Source: Sulfurovum sp.
GTDB lineage: Bacteria > Campylobacterota > Campylobacteria > Campylobacterales > Sulfurovaceae
Direction: 5' to 3'
DNA: 64,000 bases
NCBI GenBank assembly: GCA_021166685.1
Contig: JAJPEU010000008.1
Span: 1-64,000 of the forward strand
A program made the translations under genes and the position numbers. Shown piece after piece: positions 53,239 to 62,531 of this stretch. Numbering within the stretch: position 1 is the stretch's first letter; each line of letters starts with the position of its first letter. The notes under the pieces are model-generated. The model was not told where the DNA came from and made no database searches. It saw only the letters and a list, made by a program, of their open reading frames with translations.

Positions 53239-53901
53239 ATGTCCATACGACTCTTAGTACTTGAAGATGATAGATTATTTAATGAGACGCTCCAGGATTT
53301 CTTAGAAGAAGAGGGGTTTATTATTGATTGCGCATTGGACCCTTACAGTGCTTTGGATTTTACCTACAAGTTTAAATACGACCTTTACCTTTTTGATGTT
53401 AATCTGCCCTATGAGAGCGGTTTTGACCTTTTGGAGAAACTTCGCCAAAGCAAAGACATGACACCGGCTATTTTTTTGACTTCGCGAGAAGATAAAAATT
53501 CACTTGCTCAAGGGTATGGAGCAGGGGCTGATGACTATATGAAAAAGCCGATTGATCTAGATGAGCTGTTGTTTCGTATCGAAGCACTGTTGCGTCGGAG
53601 AACGAGACAAAGCAGAATAATTTTGGGAGAGTACGAGCTCGATACTATTGCAAAAAGGCTTTACATAGGAGATGCACCCGTTGAGGTGACACAAAAAGCT
53701 GTTGAACTTTTGGTACTGCTTTTTGAATCCAAAGGCGAAGTGGTAACCAGCGAGAGGATTAAAGATCGGCTTTGGCCGGCAGATCAAATGCCAAGCGAAG
53801 GCGCTTTGCGGGTCTATATAACACAGCTTAAAAAATTTTTCCCCTGTGCAATTTTAAATATACGCGGTATCGGATATCAGTTTAAGGCAGAGAATGTATA
53901 A
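53239..53901 (+). CDS. OmpR-family response regulator (first pair)
   Basis: 220 residues from the ATG at 53239, which has AAGGATAAGG. Receiver: LVLEDD, phospho-acceptor Asp53 in LYLFDVNLPYESG, TSRE and MKKPID with the conserved Lys. Winged-helix effector from about 125: VTQKAVELLVLLFESKGEVV, DRLWPADQMPSEGALRVYITQLKKFF and IRGIGYQF. It overlaps the kinase gene by 8 bases. Target genes are unknown; the downstream tonB and copper receptor are candidates. Confidence 0.92.
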   Translation: MSIRLLVLEDDRLFNETLQDFLEEEGFIIDCALDPYSALDFTYKFKYDLYLFDVNLPYESGFDLLEKLRQSKDMTPAIFLTSREDKNSLAQGYGAGADDYMKKPIDLDELLFRIEALLRRRTRQSRIILGEYELDTIAKRLYIGDAPVEVTQKAVELLVLLFESKGEVVTSERIKDRLWPADQMPSEGALRVYITQLKKFFPCAILNIRGIGYQFKAENV

Positions 53902-54733
53902 AAAAATATGGATAGCGACACTGGCATATGTTTTAAGCGTTATCTGCTGTTTGGCCTTAATCTATTTTTTTATGCGGGAGAGTGGTTTTAATGAAGAAAA
54001 CTTTTTGATCATCAGCGGAGTGGTTTTGGTATTGGCATGGGGAGTAGGACATATTTTATCTTCTCATTTACTTGCTCCCCAAGCAAGCATTGATACAAAT
54101 CTTTCAGAATTGATCAATGAGGTTGTTCATGAATTAAACCTCCCTCTCTCCACTATCACGGCCAACACCTCATTGTTGAAAAAACAGATTGAAGATGTAA
54201 AATCTTTAAAACGTATTGAGAGAATTGAAGCGTCCTCTTTTCGACTTGAAAGACTCTATAAAGAGTTGGTCTATGGCATCAAAAAAGAGTTGCATCCCAT
54301 TGCTAAAGAGAGAGTGGAGCTTGAACAGTTATTGCACGAGCGGGTGGATATTTTTGAAGCTTTTGAGAGAAATCCTTTTGAACTGCAACTGCAAGCCTGT
54401 GCTGTCTATGTTGATAAAATAGGGTTTGAAAAAATGATAGACAACCTTTTGATCAACGCCATGAAATATTCCCCCAAAACAAAGCCCATCAGGCTAACCT
54501 TAAAAGAAAAGACGCTTGTGATTGCAGACGAGGGAATGGGCATAGATGAAACACAATTGATTAGAGTGTTTGAGCGGTATTATCAGGGGGATAAACAGCA
54601 AGACGGAGAGGGAATAGGTTTGGCATTAGTAAAAGCCTATTGCGATGGAGAGGGTATACGCATACAGGTGCATTCTCAAAAAGAAAAAGGCACAAAGATT
54701 ATTTTAAATTTGGCTAAAATAGTTCACGTATGA
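53894..54733 (+). CDS. Sensor histidine kinase, small (first pair)
   Basis: 279 residues. Two N-terminal membrane helices (about 5-27 and 35-52) with almost no periplasmic loop, so it probably senses in the membrane or through a partner. Dimerisation box with His79 (NEVVHELNLPLSTI), N box DNLLINAMKYSP, G1 IADEGMGIDE, G2 GEGIGLALVKAYC. All catalytic boxes are present. No HAMP is obvious. Confidence 0.9.
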   Translation: MYKKIWIATLAYVLSVICCLALIYFFMRESGFNEENFLIISGVVLVLAWGVGHILSSHLLAPQASIDTNLSELINEVVHELNLPLSTITANTSLLKKQIEDVKSLKRIERIEASSFRLERLYKELVYGIKKELHPIAKERVELEQLLHERVDIFEAFERNPFELQLQACAVYVDKIGFEKMIDNLLINAMKYSPKTKPIRLTLKEKTLVIADEGMGIDETQLIRVFERYYQGDKQQDGEGIGLALVKAYCDGEGIRIQVHSQKEKGTKIILNLAKIVHV

Positions 54734-54783
54734 TTTATTTTTATTTAGTATGATAGGTGTTGTAAAAAATAAAAAGGAATAAA

Positions 54784-55452
54784 GTGAAAAAAACTATTTT
54801 ACTCCTGGAGGACGATCATCAGCTTAGCGAAACAGTAAAACAGTTTCTTCTTTATCACGATTATGAAGTCCTTTGTGCTTATGATGCGCTTCAAGCAGGA
54901 GAACTTGTGTATGAGAAACATATTGATTTGATGCTGTTTGATGTTAAAGTGCCGCACCAAAACGGTTTTGATTTTCTTCATGATCTTCGAAGCAGGAAGA
55001 TTCAGACCCCTGCAATCTTTATTACTTCGCTTAACAGCGTGGAGGATGTAACGCGGGGATTTGACACAGGATGCGATGATTATATCCGCAAGCCTTTTGC
55101 GCTCAAAGAGCTTCTTGTCAGAATAGAATCTTTGATCAGGCGCCGTTATGGAACGCACGACCAAAAGATTGATTTGGGCGATGGATTGTATTTTGATATC
55201 AAAGAAAGCCTTTTGCTGCAAGATGACAAAAGAATTTCCCTTAAAGCAAAAGAGGCAAAGCTCCTTGCTCTTTTTTTAAAAAGGCCTCTTGAGCTGTTAA
55301 CATACGAAACAATATTCGAAGCATTGTGGGAATACGGTGAAGAGCCAAGCCATGGAAGCCTTCGTACCTACATCAAGACACTTCGCATGATTGTCGGAAA
55401 ACAAAGGATAGAGACGGTTAAGCATATAGGATATCGTTTTGTTAAGGAGTGA
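54784..55452 (+). CDS. OmpR-family response regulator (second pair)
   Basis: 222 residues from a GTG start with AAGGAAT upstream. Receiver LLLEDD, Asp53 in LMLFDVKVPHQNG, TSLNS and IRKPFA; winged helix SLKAKEAKLLALFLKRPLELL, LWEYGEEPSHGSLRTYIKTLR and VKHIGYRFVKE. It resembles the first regulator in layout but not in detail, so it is an old paralogue or an independent recruit. A 50-base gap after the first kinase lacks a good promoter, so read-through is likely. Confidence 0.91.
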   Translation: MKKTILLLEDDHQLSETVKQFLLYHDYEVLCAYDALQAGELVYEKHIDLMLFDVKVPHQNGFDFLHDLRSRKIQTPAIFITSLNSVEDVTRGFDTGCDDYIRKPFALKELLVRIESLIRRRYGTHDQKIDLGDGLYFDIKESLLLQDDKRISLKAKEAKLLALFLKRPLELLTYETIFEALWEYGEEPSHGSLRTYIKTLRMIVGKQRIETVKHIGYRFVKE

Positions 55453-55465
55453 AAAAAAGAGCCTA

Positions 55466-56599
55466 ATGCGTTTTTTGTTGATCTATTTGGGATCAACTTT
55501 TTTGCTTTTTTCCCTGGCCTCGTGGGTTTTTTATCAGTACCAAAGGCATCAGCTGATTGATCAGCAAAGGAATGCACTCAAATATGAAGCGCAGCAGATA
55601 AAAACGCAGCTGCACAAACTTCATGAAAGCTCTGATCCCCAACTTTTCTATCCGGTGCATCCTCCTTTTGCTTCATCGATTTACGATATAGACAAAAACT
55701 ATATTTTTGGGACCATTAAAGGGGTGCATCTGCTGGAAGAATCAAATTATATGAAGGATGAAACGCAACTGTACTATCTGGATAAAGTCGAACCTTATTT
55801 TTTGGGGGCAGCTTTTTTGCTTGTTTCAAAGACATTGGACACAAAATCTATCGTAAAACTCCAAGAGATGATGGTGTGGTTTATGCTTGGGGCCGGAGTT
55901 TTTTTTGCATTGCTGGGTTATTTTTTAGGAAAACTTTTTATCGCGCCTATGCGTGACTCCATAAAACAGATGAACCAGTTTATCCAAGATACGACGCATG
56001 AGCTTAATACCCCCATCAGTACGATTCTAACCAATATAGAAATGCTTGAAACATTTGGAAAATGTCAAAAAAGCAATGAGCTCCGGCGTATTGAAATTGC
56101 ATCAAAAACATTAAGCCGCATTTACGATGATCTGACCTATCTCAATCTTAACCATCACTATCATCGCCATATCGAATGCCTGGATGTTTCCGGTATCGTA
56201 CGCGAACGGGCAGTTTTCTTTTCTTCGATGATAGAGGCCAAAGGATTAACCCTTCATCTGGATATTGATCCGGGAGTGATGCTGGAGATGGACCGAAATG
56301 ATCTGGTGCGCCTGATGGACAATCTTATTTCCAACGCAATTAAATACAACAAAATCAAAGGCTTGCTGCATATTTCACTCACAAGGGAGTATTTCCGCAT
56401 CGCAGATGAAGGCATAGGCATAAAGGAGCAAGATATGGAAAATATCTTGCACCGTTTTAAGCGTGCCAACAATAGTGAAGGAGGATTTGGTATCGGTTTG
56501 GATATCGTCAATCAAGTGGTTAGCAGCTATGGGTTTGTATTGTCTATCAAATCGAAAGTGCAAAAAGGAACAGAGGTGGAGATAAGATGGGAAAAATAA
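55466..56599 (+). CDS. Sensor histidine kinase with periplasmic domain (second pair)
   Basis: 377 residues from the ATG at 55466. The frame can start earlier at TTG 55439, inside the regulator gene. Helix 1 at about 3-23, a periplasmic domain of about 100 residues (QQRNALKYEAQQIKTQLHKL to LLVSKTLDTKSI), helix 2 at about 138-158. His178 lies in IQDTTHELNTPISTI; N box DNLISNAIKYN, G1 IADEGIGIKE, G2 GGFGIGLDIVNQVV. It overlaps the cytochrome c gene by 13 bases, coupling sensor and haem protein translation. Confidence 0.9.
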   Translation: MRFLLIYLGSTFLLFSLASWVFYQYQRHQLIDQQRNALKYEAQQIKTQLHKLHESSDPQLFYPVHPPFASSIYDIDKNYIFGTIKGVHLLEESNYMKDETQLYYLDKVEPYFLGAAFLLVSKTLDTKSIVKLQEMMVWFMLGAGVFFALLGYFLGKLFIAPMRDSIKQMNQFIQDTTHELNTPISTILTNIEMLETFGKCQKSNELRRIEIASKTLSRIYDDLTYLNLNHHYHRHIECLDVSGIVRERAVFFSSMIEAKGLTLHLDIDPGVMLEMDRNDLVRLMDNLISNAIKYNKIKGLLHISLTREYFRIADEGIGIKEQDMENILHRFKRANNSEGGFGIGLDIVNQVVSSYGFVLSIKSKVQKGTEVEIRWEK

Positions 56600-56943
56600 C
56601 AGGAATTTTTATATTGCTCTGCACGCTTGTATCAGCAGAAAATAATATGGGCCCGGATAAAAAGCAGCTTCAAAAAGATTGTTTGGAATGTCATCAAAAA
56701 CAGCAGATTCCCAATGAAATGGTGTATCGGCGCTATCTTTCTATCTATAGCACACCCGTGCGCATCAAAGAAGCCATGGTTGCCTACTTGAGAAATCCCC
56801 AAAAAGAATATTCTATCATGCCGCCACAATTTTTTTTAAAATTTCCCATGAAAGAAAATCTGAATTTTGAGGATGAAAGATTGATCAAAGATGTAGAGCT
56901 GTATCTGGATGCTTTTGACATAAAGAAAAAATTGACATTATAG
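56587..56943 (+). CDS. Small periplasmic mono-haem c-type cytochrome
   Basis: 118 residues. Short signal peptide (MGKITGIFILLCTLVSAE), one haem-binding motif CLECH at 32-36, and a Met in SIMPPQFF as likely sixth ligand. Otherwise helical and charged. Its position inside the end of the sensor kinase gene suggests a sensory or auxiliary redox role rather than a bulk electron carrier. It could sense redox state or copper for the adjacent kinase; this is inference. Confidence 0.82.
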   Translation: MGKITGIFILLCTLVSAENNMGPDKKQLQKDCLECHQKQQIPNEMVYRRYLSIYSTPVRIKEAMVAYLRNPQKEYSIMPPQFFLKFPMKENLNFEDERLIKDVELYLDAFDIKKKLTL

Positions 56944-56974
56944 AACCATTCATAAGAGTTTCATGTCAATGTGA

Positions 56975-56980
56975 TACAAT
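56975..56980 (+). promoter_or_regulatory. Possible promoter of tonB
   Basis: TGATACAAT with an extended TG-like element lies in the 136-base gap before tonB, leaving a leader of about 95 bases. Near 57000-57030 the words TTAACACTAAATTAACA recur imperfectly and could be a regulator site. Confidence 0.35.
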
Positions 56981-57079
56981 ACGCCGACAAAAAGAGAAAC
57001 CATTAACACTAAATTAACATTTTGATGAGATACTTCTTTTACCTCTTTAATTAAAACACCAAAAGGAAAAAAGTTTTTT

Positions 57080-57811
57080 GTGATAGAACATAGATATTTT
57101 ATTTCATTTTTTATCACAACACTTGTTTACCTTGCGTTGTTCGGATCCTACTTTTTCTTTCGTGATACCCTTTTAATAGCAGAACAAAAAGCTACAGACA
57201 ATACGATATGTATGTGTTTAAGCGAGTTTGTTCCTGAGCCTGTTGCCCCTGTCGAGGAGCCCAAAGAAGAGCCCAAAGAAGAGCCCAAAGAAGAACCTGT
57301 CGTTGAAGAAGAACCTGTTGTTGAAGAAGAACCTGTTGTTCCGGAGGTGATTAAGCCAAAACCCGCCCCCAAACCCCTCCCTAAGCCGGAAAAAAAGAAA
57401 GAGCCGGTCAAAAAAAAGATCATAAAACATACACCTCCAAAACCTGCTCCAAAAAAAATGGCAGCACCAAAAGGCGCCGCCGCTCAGGCACTGGTGAAAA
57501 AAGGTACCGCCCAGAAAGACACAGTTGCCGATAAAAATACTTTCCTTGCGGCGGTAAGACAAAAGATCAATCGCCACAAAAGCTATCCGGCCATTGCTAA
57601 GCGAAGAGGAATACAAGGCAAGGTGACAGCCGAATTTACCATCTTAAGCAACGGCTGTGTCTCCAATATTAAGCTGGGGGGCCCAAAATTTTTCCATGCT
57701 TCTGCCCGACAGGCCATAGAAAAAGCGTTTCCCGTCAACATATTGGGCCGGTCCTTATCCTTTCCTATGGTCGTAAATCTTACATTGGAATATCGTTTAA
57801 CACAAAATTAA
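57080..57811 (+). CDS. tonB: TonB energy-transducing protein
   Basis: 243 residues from a GTG start after AAAGGAAAAAAG. N-terminal membrane helix (residues 8-27), then an Asp/Pro/Glu/Lys-rich spacer with tandem PKEE and VVEEEP units (about 55-85) and a Pro/Lys stretch that spans the periplasm. The C-terminal TonB fold is at about 155-243: NRHKSYPAIAKRRGIQGKVTAEFTI and LEYRL. No exbB/exbD lie in the window, so the motor is encoded elsewhere. It precedes the receptor gene by 51 bases. Confidence 0.92.
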   Translation: MIEHRYFISFFITTLVYLALFGSYFFFRDTLLIAEQKATDNTICMCLSEFVPEPVAPVEEPKEEPKEEPKEEPVVEEEPVVEEEPVVPEVIKPKPAPKPLPKPEKKKEPVKKKIIKHTPPKPAPKKMAAPKGAAAQALVKKGTAQKDTVADKNTFLAAVRQKINRHKSYPAIAKRRGIQGKVTAEFTILSNGCVSNIKLGGPKFFHASARQAIEKAFPVNILGRSLSFPMVVNLTLEYRLTQN

Positions 57812-57862
57812 CAAAAAAATGCTATTCTCAAAACGTGAGTAAAAACAACAGGAGATTTAGTA

Positions 57863-59845
57863 ATGAAAAAAGCGATTTGTCTTTCTATCGCGGCTTCGTT
57901 TTGTTTGCATGCGGCAAACGTAGAACTTGGCACGATAGAAGTTGAAGAAAAAATAGAAACTGAAGTGATCAAAGACGTCAGCAACGAAGAGATCAAATCT
58001 GCCGATGTGGCAGAAGGACTTACCAACGAGTCTTCAAGTGTATGGCTTGTCAGAAGAAGCGGCATCTCTAACGATATCATCGTCAGGGGACAAAAAAAGG
58101 ATAACATCAACGTCACGATAGACGGAACCAAAGTATTTGGCGCATGCCCCAACAGAATGGATCCCCCGATTTCGCATATTCTTACGAACAATATCGACTA
58201 TATCGAGATGATCGAAGGGCCTTATAATGTGGAAGATTTCGGTGTATTGAGTGCGGATGTAAAAGTGCATACTAAAAAGCCGACCGAAGAGACGACGGGC
58301 GAAGTCAATCTGGGCTTTGGAAGCTGGGGATACAAAAAGGCCTCTTTTAACGTCAGCGGCGGCGGGGAAAAAGTCAAATTTTTGCTCAGCGGTTCTACTG
58401 AATCCGGGGATCAGTATGAAGACGGAGACGGCAACGACTTTGTAGAGCAGATCGCAGAAAACGGACTGGATGCAAGCCCGTCACAATATCAGCCGAAATA
58501 CCAAAATCTGGATGCTTTTGAAAAGAAAACCATCATGGCAAAAATGTTTTGGAATATTGCTGATAACCAAGAGCTTAGACTGAGCTACACAGGTAACCGA
58601 AGCGATGATATCCTTTATCCTTCTACGGGAATGGATGCGCTGTATGACGATTCGGATGTTTTCAACATAGAGTACAGCGCCAAAGACCTTGGCAAGTACT
58701 CCAAAGCGCTGGATGTACAGTTGTATCAGTCAACTGTGGACCATCCGATGTCAACGCTTTATCGTAAAGCCGCAACCGATATAACAAAAGAAATGACACA
58801 CCACTTGGATACAAAAACCCAGGGAGCGAAGATCAAAAACAGTTTTGATGTAGAGAATCATACGGTCACTGCCGGAGTGGACTACAGTGTAAGAAATTGG
58901 GATGGAGCCTTTTATAAAAATGGTGTATTCCAGTATACAAGTCTTTATGATGTAGATACCGAAAACTATGCACTTTTCTTGAAAGATACCTTCAGGATGG
59001 ATAAGCTTGAATGGAACTTGGGATTAAGATACGATGATACAGAGATCACTTCGCAAAAAGCCGGACATCCAATCAATGATTATAGTGAACTCAACGGCTA
59101 TATCTCCGGAACCTATCATGCGGATGAAAATACCCAATATTTTGCAGGGATCGGAAAATCTTCAAGAGTGCCTGATGCCAGAGAGCTTTATATTTTCATG
59201 AAAGGCGTACAGGTAGGTTCGCTTGAATTGGAAAACACAATCAACTATGAACTGGATATGGGGATTGAAAAGAAGTTTGAAAATGCGACATTTAAAGGAA
59301 AAGTGTTTTACAGTATGCTGAAAGATTTCATTGCCTACAATTCAAGTAAAACTTCCGAGTTTTTTGAAAATGTGGATGCAACGATTTACGGACTGGAGCT
59401 AAGCGGAACGTATGTAGCCAGCGAATCGCTCTATTTTGACTACGGCATGTCCTATCAAAAAGGGAAAAAAGATGATCCGCTGATAGGACAAACATCGACC
59501 AATTTGCCTGAAATACCACCTTTGAAATTGAATGCGGCGTTAAACTATCTGTATGATGAAAGTTTAACGTTCAGGGCTGAAGTGGTTGCGTCAGATGAAT
59601 GGAGTGATTATGACTATGAAAACGGCGAACAAGAAATTGATGCCTACGCAGTACTCAATCTCAAGGGCACCAAACAGCTCAATAAAAATCTTGAACTGAC
59701 CGTAGGAATTGACAATGTATTTGACAGCACTTATGCCACGGCAAATACTTATGAAGACTTAACGTTGCTTGAAGCCGGAGAGGACATTATGCTTCTCAAT
59801 AACCCTGGACGCTACGTCTATACCAATATTAAATTCAAGTTTTAA
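57863..59845 (+). CDS. TonB-dependent copper receptor (OprC/NosA type)
   Basis: 660 residues. Signal peptide (about 1-18); plug domain with VRRSGISNDIIVRGQ, GACPNRMDPPISHILTNNIDYIEMIEGPYNVEDFG and ADVKVHTKKP; 22-strand barrel ending RYVYTNIKFKF. CPNRM gives Cys95 and Met99 (CxxxM), and DHPM gives His294 and Met296 (HxM). This pair is the copper site known from Pseudomonas OprC and the related NosA needed for nitrous oxide reductase. Copper import is thus the best call. No Fe-box could be assigned upstream. It probably supplies copper to oxidases or nitrous oxide reductase. Confidence 0.88.
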   Translation: MKKAICLSIAASFCLHAANVELGTIEVEEKIETEVIKDVSNEEIKSADVAEGLTNESSSVWLVRRSGISNDIIVRGQKKDNINVTIDGTKVFGACPNRMDPPISHILTNNIDYIEMIEGPYNVEDFGVLSADVKVHTKKPTEETTGEVNLGFGSWGYKKASFNVSGGGEKVKFLLSGSTESGDQYEDGDGNDFVEQIAENGLDASPSQYQPKYQNLDAFEKKTIMAKMFWNIADNQELRLSYTGNRSDDILYPSTGMDALYDDSDVFNIEYSAKDLGKYSKALDVQLYQSTVDHPMSTLYRKAATDITKEMTHHLDTKTQGAKIKNSFDVENHTVTAGVDYSVRNWDGAFYKNGVFQYTSLYDVDTENYALFLKDTFRMDKLEWNLGLRYDDTEITSQKAGHPINDYSELNGYISGTYHADENTQYFAGIGKSSRVPDARELYIFMKGVQVGSLELENTINYELDMGIEKKFENATFKGKVFYSMLKDFIAYNSSKTSEFFENVDATIYGLELSGTYVASESLYFDYGMSYQKGKKDDPLIGQTSTNLPEIPPLKLNAALNYLYDESLTFRAEVVASDEWSDYDYENGEQEIDAYAVLNLKGTKQLNKNLELTVGIDNVFDSTYATANTYEDLTLLEAGEDIMLLNNPGRYVYTNIKFKF

Positions 59846-59850
59846 TATAA

Positions 59851-59889
59851 AACCTTCAAGGGCGCACTTGCCTTTGAGGTTATTTTTTC
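59851..59889 (+). terminator. Terminator of the tonB-receptor operon
   Basis: AACCTTCAAGGGC and GCCTTTGAGGTT pair with one bulge, followed by ATTTTTTCTT, 5 bases after the receptor stop. Confidence 0.8.
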
Positions 59890-59984
59890 TTCATCTGTCT
59901 TATTTAAATGTGTAATTATGGATAATATCTACAAGAAAGCGCACCATCAAAAAGCAAAATAACTCCTTTTTATCATTTTTTTGT

Positions 59985-59990
59985 TATACT
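59985..59990 (+). promoter_or_regulatory. -10 box of acpP
   Basis: TATACT preceded by TTTTTTTGT, 34 bases before the acpP ATG; the leader ends with GAAGGAG. Confidence 0.55.
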
Positions 59991-60024
59991 AATGCGTATA
60001 TTTAACTTAATGAAGGAGTAATGA

Positions 60025-60252
60025 ATGGCATTATTTGACGATGTAAAGGAAGTAGTTGTAGAGCAGCTCAACGTGAGCCCGGATGAAGTAAAAGAGGAAT
60101 CTAGATTTGTTGAAGATCTTGGGGCTGACAGTCTTGATGTGGTTGAGTTGGTTATGGCACTTGAAGAGAAATTTGATATCGAAATTCCTGATGATCAAGC
60201 TGAAGCGATTGCTACAGTGGCAGATGCCATCAAATTTATCGAAAACGTATAA
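60025..60252 (+). CDS. acpP: Acyl carrier protein
   Basis: 75 residues, acidic. The phosphopantetheine Ser is in [21 protein letters not shown] (about residue 36). It carries fatty acyl chains as thioesters. It precedes fabF, separated by 101 bases that contain a strong hairpin. Confidence 0.97.
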   Translation: MALFDDVKEVVVEQLNVSPDEVKEESRFVEDLGADSLDVVELVMALEEKFDIEIPDDQAEAIATVADAIKFIENV

Positions 60253-60285
60253 TTTTGATACTAAATCCCTTTAGGGGGATTATAT

Positions 60286-60326
60286 AAGACACAGGTTAGC
60301 GCTTGTAAAGCTTTAACCTATGTCTT
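60286..60326 (+). terminator. Attenuating hairpin between acpP and fabF
   Basis: AAGACACAGGTTA pairs with TAACCTATGTCTT (13 bp, one C-A mismatch) across a 15-nt loop; just before it AATCCC-TTTA-GGGGGATT forms a smaller stem. No long T run follows. It is likely a partial terminator or RNA processing/stability element that keeps acpP in excess over fabF. Confidence 0.5.
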
Positions 60327-60353
60327 AATTACATTTTAGATAGGAGAAAAGCA

Positions 60354-61571
60354 GTGAGAAGAGTAGTAGTAACGGGATTAGGAATGATAAATGCTCTAGG
60401 ACTTGATAAAGAGAGCGCATTTTCTGCCATTATAGAAGGAAAAGCAGGCGTTAAGCTTATCGAATCGTTTGACACGAAAGACCAAACAGTCAAAATTGCT
60501 GCTGAGATTACAAATTTTGATCCTTTTACTGTACTTGATCCCAAAGAAGCAAAAAAAGCAGACCGGTTTATCCAGCTTGGACTTAAAGCCGCAGCCGAAG
60601 CAATGGAAGATGCAAAGCTTCCGGAAAATTTTGATAGGGAAAGATTTGGTGTCGCTTCTGCTTCAGGGATCGGCGGACTTCCCAATATTGAAAAAAATTC
60701 TATAGTTTGTGAACTCAAAGGCGCAAGAAGAATCTCTCCGTTTTTTATCCCTTCATCGCTGGTCAATATGCTCGGCGGATTTGTTTCTATCTATCAAGGC
60801 CTTAAAGGACCCAATCTTGCTTCGGTTACTGCTTGTGCGGCAGGCACACATGCCATTGGCGAAGCGGCTAAAAGTATTATGGTTGGCACGGCAGATAAAA
60901 TGCTTGTAGTCGGAGCAGAGTCTGCTATTTGTCCTGTGGGAATCGGAGGATTTGCTGCAATGAAAGCACTTTCAACCAGAAATGATGATGCCGCAGGATC
61001 ATCAAGACCGTTTGATGCAGAGCGTGACGGATTTGTTATGGGTGAAGGTGCAGGCGCTATAGTGCTGGAGGCGTATGAGGATGCAATTGCCAGGGGCGCA
61101 ACAATCTACGGAGAGCTCATTGGGTTTGGTGAAAGCGGTGATGCCAATCATATCACTACTCCGACAATGGATGGGCCGCTTCGTGCGATGATGGGTGCTT
61201 ATAAGATGGCGGGGGAACCCAAAGTGGATTACGTGAATGCCCACGGGACATCAACGCCGGTTAATGACAAAAATGAAACGGCAGCACTTAAAACACTCTT
61301 CGGAGGAAAAGAAAACTGTCCGCCCGTAAGTTCAACCAAAGGACAGACGGGGCATTGCTTGGGTGCTGCAGGTACGATCGAAGCGGTGATCACATTGATG
61401 GCCATGAGGGACGGCGTGCTTCCCCCTACTATAAATTATACGGTGCCTGATGAAAATTGCGATTTGGATTATGTGCCTAATGCCGCAAGAAAAGCAGAGA
61501 TAAACGTAGCGATGAGTAATTCATTTGGTTTTGGCGGTACCAACGGGGTTGTCATCTTTAAAAAAATATAA
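60354..61571 (+). CDS. fabF: 3-oxoacyl-[acyl-carrier-protein] synthase II
   Basis: 405 residues from a GTG start with TAGGAGAAAAGCA before it. Catalytic triad: Cys in VTACAAGTHAIGEA, His in VNAHGTSTPVND, His in KGQTGHCLGAAGTIEA. It elongates acyl-ACP by two carbons. Together with acpP and accA it forms a fatty-acid operon; accA starts 9 bases after the stop. Confidence 0.96.
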   Translation: MRRVVVTGLGMINALGLDKESAFSAIIEGKAGVKLIESFDTKDQTVKIAAEITNFDPFTVLDPKEAKKADRFIQLGLKAAAEAMEDAKLPENFDRERFGVASASGIGGLPNIEKNSIVCELKGARRISPFFIPSSLVNMLGGFVSIYQGLKGPNLASVTACAAGTHAIGEAAKSIMVGTADKMLVVGAESAICPVGIGGFAAMKALSTRNDDAAGSSRPFDAERDGFVMGEGAGAIVLEAYEDAIARGATIYGELIGFGESGDANHITTPTMDGPLRAMMGAYKMAGEPKVDYVNAHGTSTPVNDKNETAALKTLFGGKENCPPVSSTKGQTGHCLGAAGTIEAVITLMAMRDGVLPPTINYTVPDENCDLDYVPNAARKAEINVAMSNSFGFGGTNGVVIFKKI

Positions 61572-61580
61572 GGATTTCCA

Positions 61581-62516
61581 ATGACAACTTATCTGGACTT
61601 TGAGCAAAAAATTGCGCAGATTCAAGATCTTATTGAATCTGTGCAGGCTAGCGGAAATACAGTTGCATTTGCAAAACTTCAAAAAGATTTGGAAAAAGAA
61701 GTAGCAAAAACATTTGGTTCTCTTAGCGATTATCAAAAGCTTCAACTTGCTCGTCATCCGGATAGACCTTATGCCCTTGATTATATTAGAATGATTATGG
61801 AAAATGCCTATGAAATTCACGGAGACAGGGCATTTAGAGATGATCCCGCCATGCTGTGTTATATCGGTTGGATAGGCGGTCAAAAAGCCATGGTGATCGG
61901 CGAGCAGAAAGGGCGCGGCGTTAAAAATAAGATCAAAAGAAATTTTGGCATGCCCAATCCGGAAGGATACAGAAAAGCCCTTCGTGCAGTCAGATTGGCA
62001 GAGAAGTTTGATATCCCTGTTTTGATGCTGATAGATACTCCGGGCGCCTATCCCGGACTAGGCGCAGAAGAGAGAGGGCAGAGCGAAGCGATTGCAAGAA
62101 ATCTCTTTGAGTTTGCTTCAGTAAAGGTACCGCTTATTTCGATTGTCATCGGCGAAGGCGGTTCGGGAGGTGCTTTGGCAATAGGTGTTGCAGATAAACT
62201 TGCGATGATGCGCTATTCTGTTTTTGCTGTTATCTCTCCGGAAGGATGTTCTGCTATTTTGTGGAATGACCCTTCCAAGGTAGAAGCCGCAACAAAAGCA
62301 CTGAAAATAACCCCCAATGATCTTTTGGAGCATAAACTTGTTGACGATGTGCTCGATGAGCCGCTTATCGGTGCACACCGGGATAAAGAGACTGCAGCAC
62401 AAGTCGTTAAAGAATATTTTTTGCAAAGTGTAAAATCACTCAGAGAGCTTCCAGAAAGCGAATTGCTTGAGCAGCGCTATGCCAAACTGACCGGCGTGGG
62501 CGCTTATACTGAGTAA
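61581..62516 (+). CDS. accA: Acetyl-CoA carboxylase carboxyltransferase subunit alpha
   Basis: 311 residues. Crotonase-like carboxyltransferase fold: [64 protein letters not shown] and [14 protein letters not shown]. It pairs with AccD (not in the window) to make malonyl-CoA. Full length and intact. Confidence 0.96.
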   Translation: MTTYLDFEQKIAQIQDLIESVQASGNTVAFAKLQKDLEKEVAKTFGSLSDYQKLQLARHPDRPYALDYIRMIMENAYEIHGDRAFRDDPAMLCYIGWIGGQKAMVIGEQKGRGVKNKIKRNFGMPNPEGYRKALRAVRLAEKFDIPVLMLIDTPGAYPGLGAEERGQSEAIARNLFEFASVKVPLISIVIGEGGSGGALAIGVADKLAMMRYSVFAVISPEGCSAILWNDPSKVEAATKALKITPNDLLEHKLVDDVLDEPLIGAHRDKETAAQVVKEYFLQSVKSLRELPESELLEQRYAKLTGVGAYTE

Positions 62517-62531
62517 GTTAATACCTCTTTC

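Noticed and set aside
57241-57345. Regular short repeats (GAGCCCAAAGAA and GAAGAACCTGTT units) that could suggest a CRISPR or minisatellite
   Set aside because: They are in frame within tonB and encode the Pro/Glu/Lys periplasmic spacer; there are no unique spacers.
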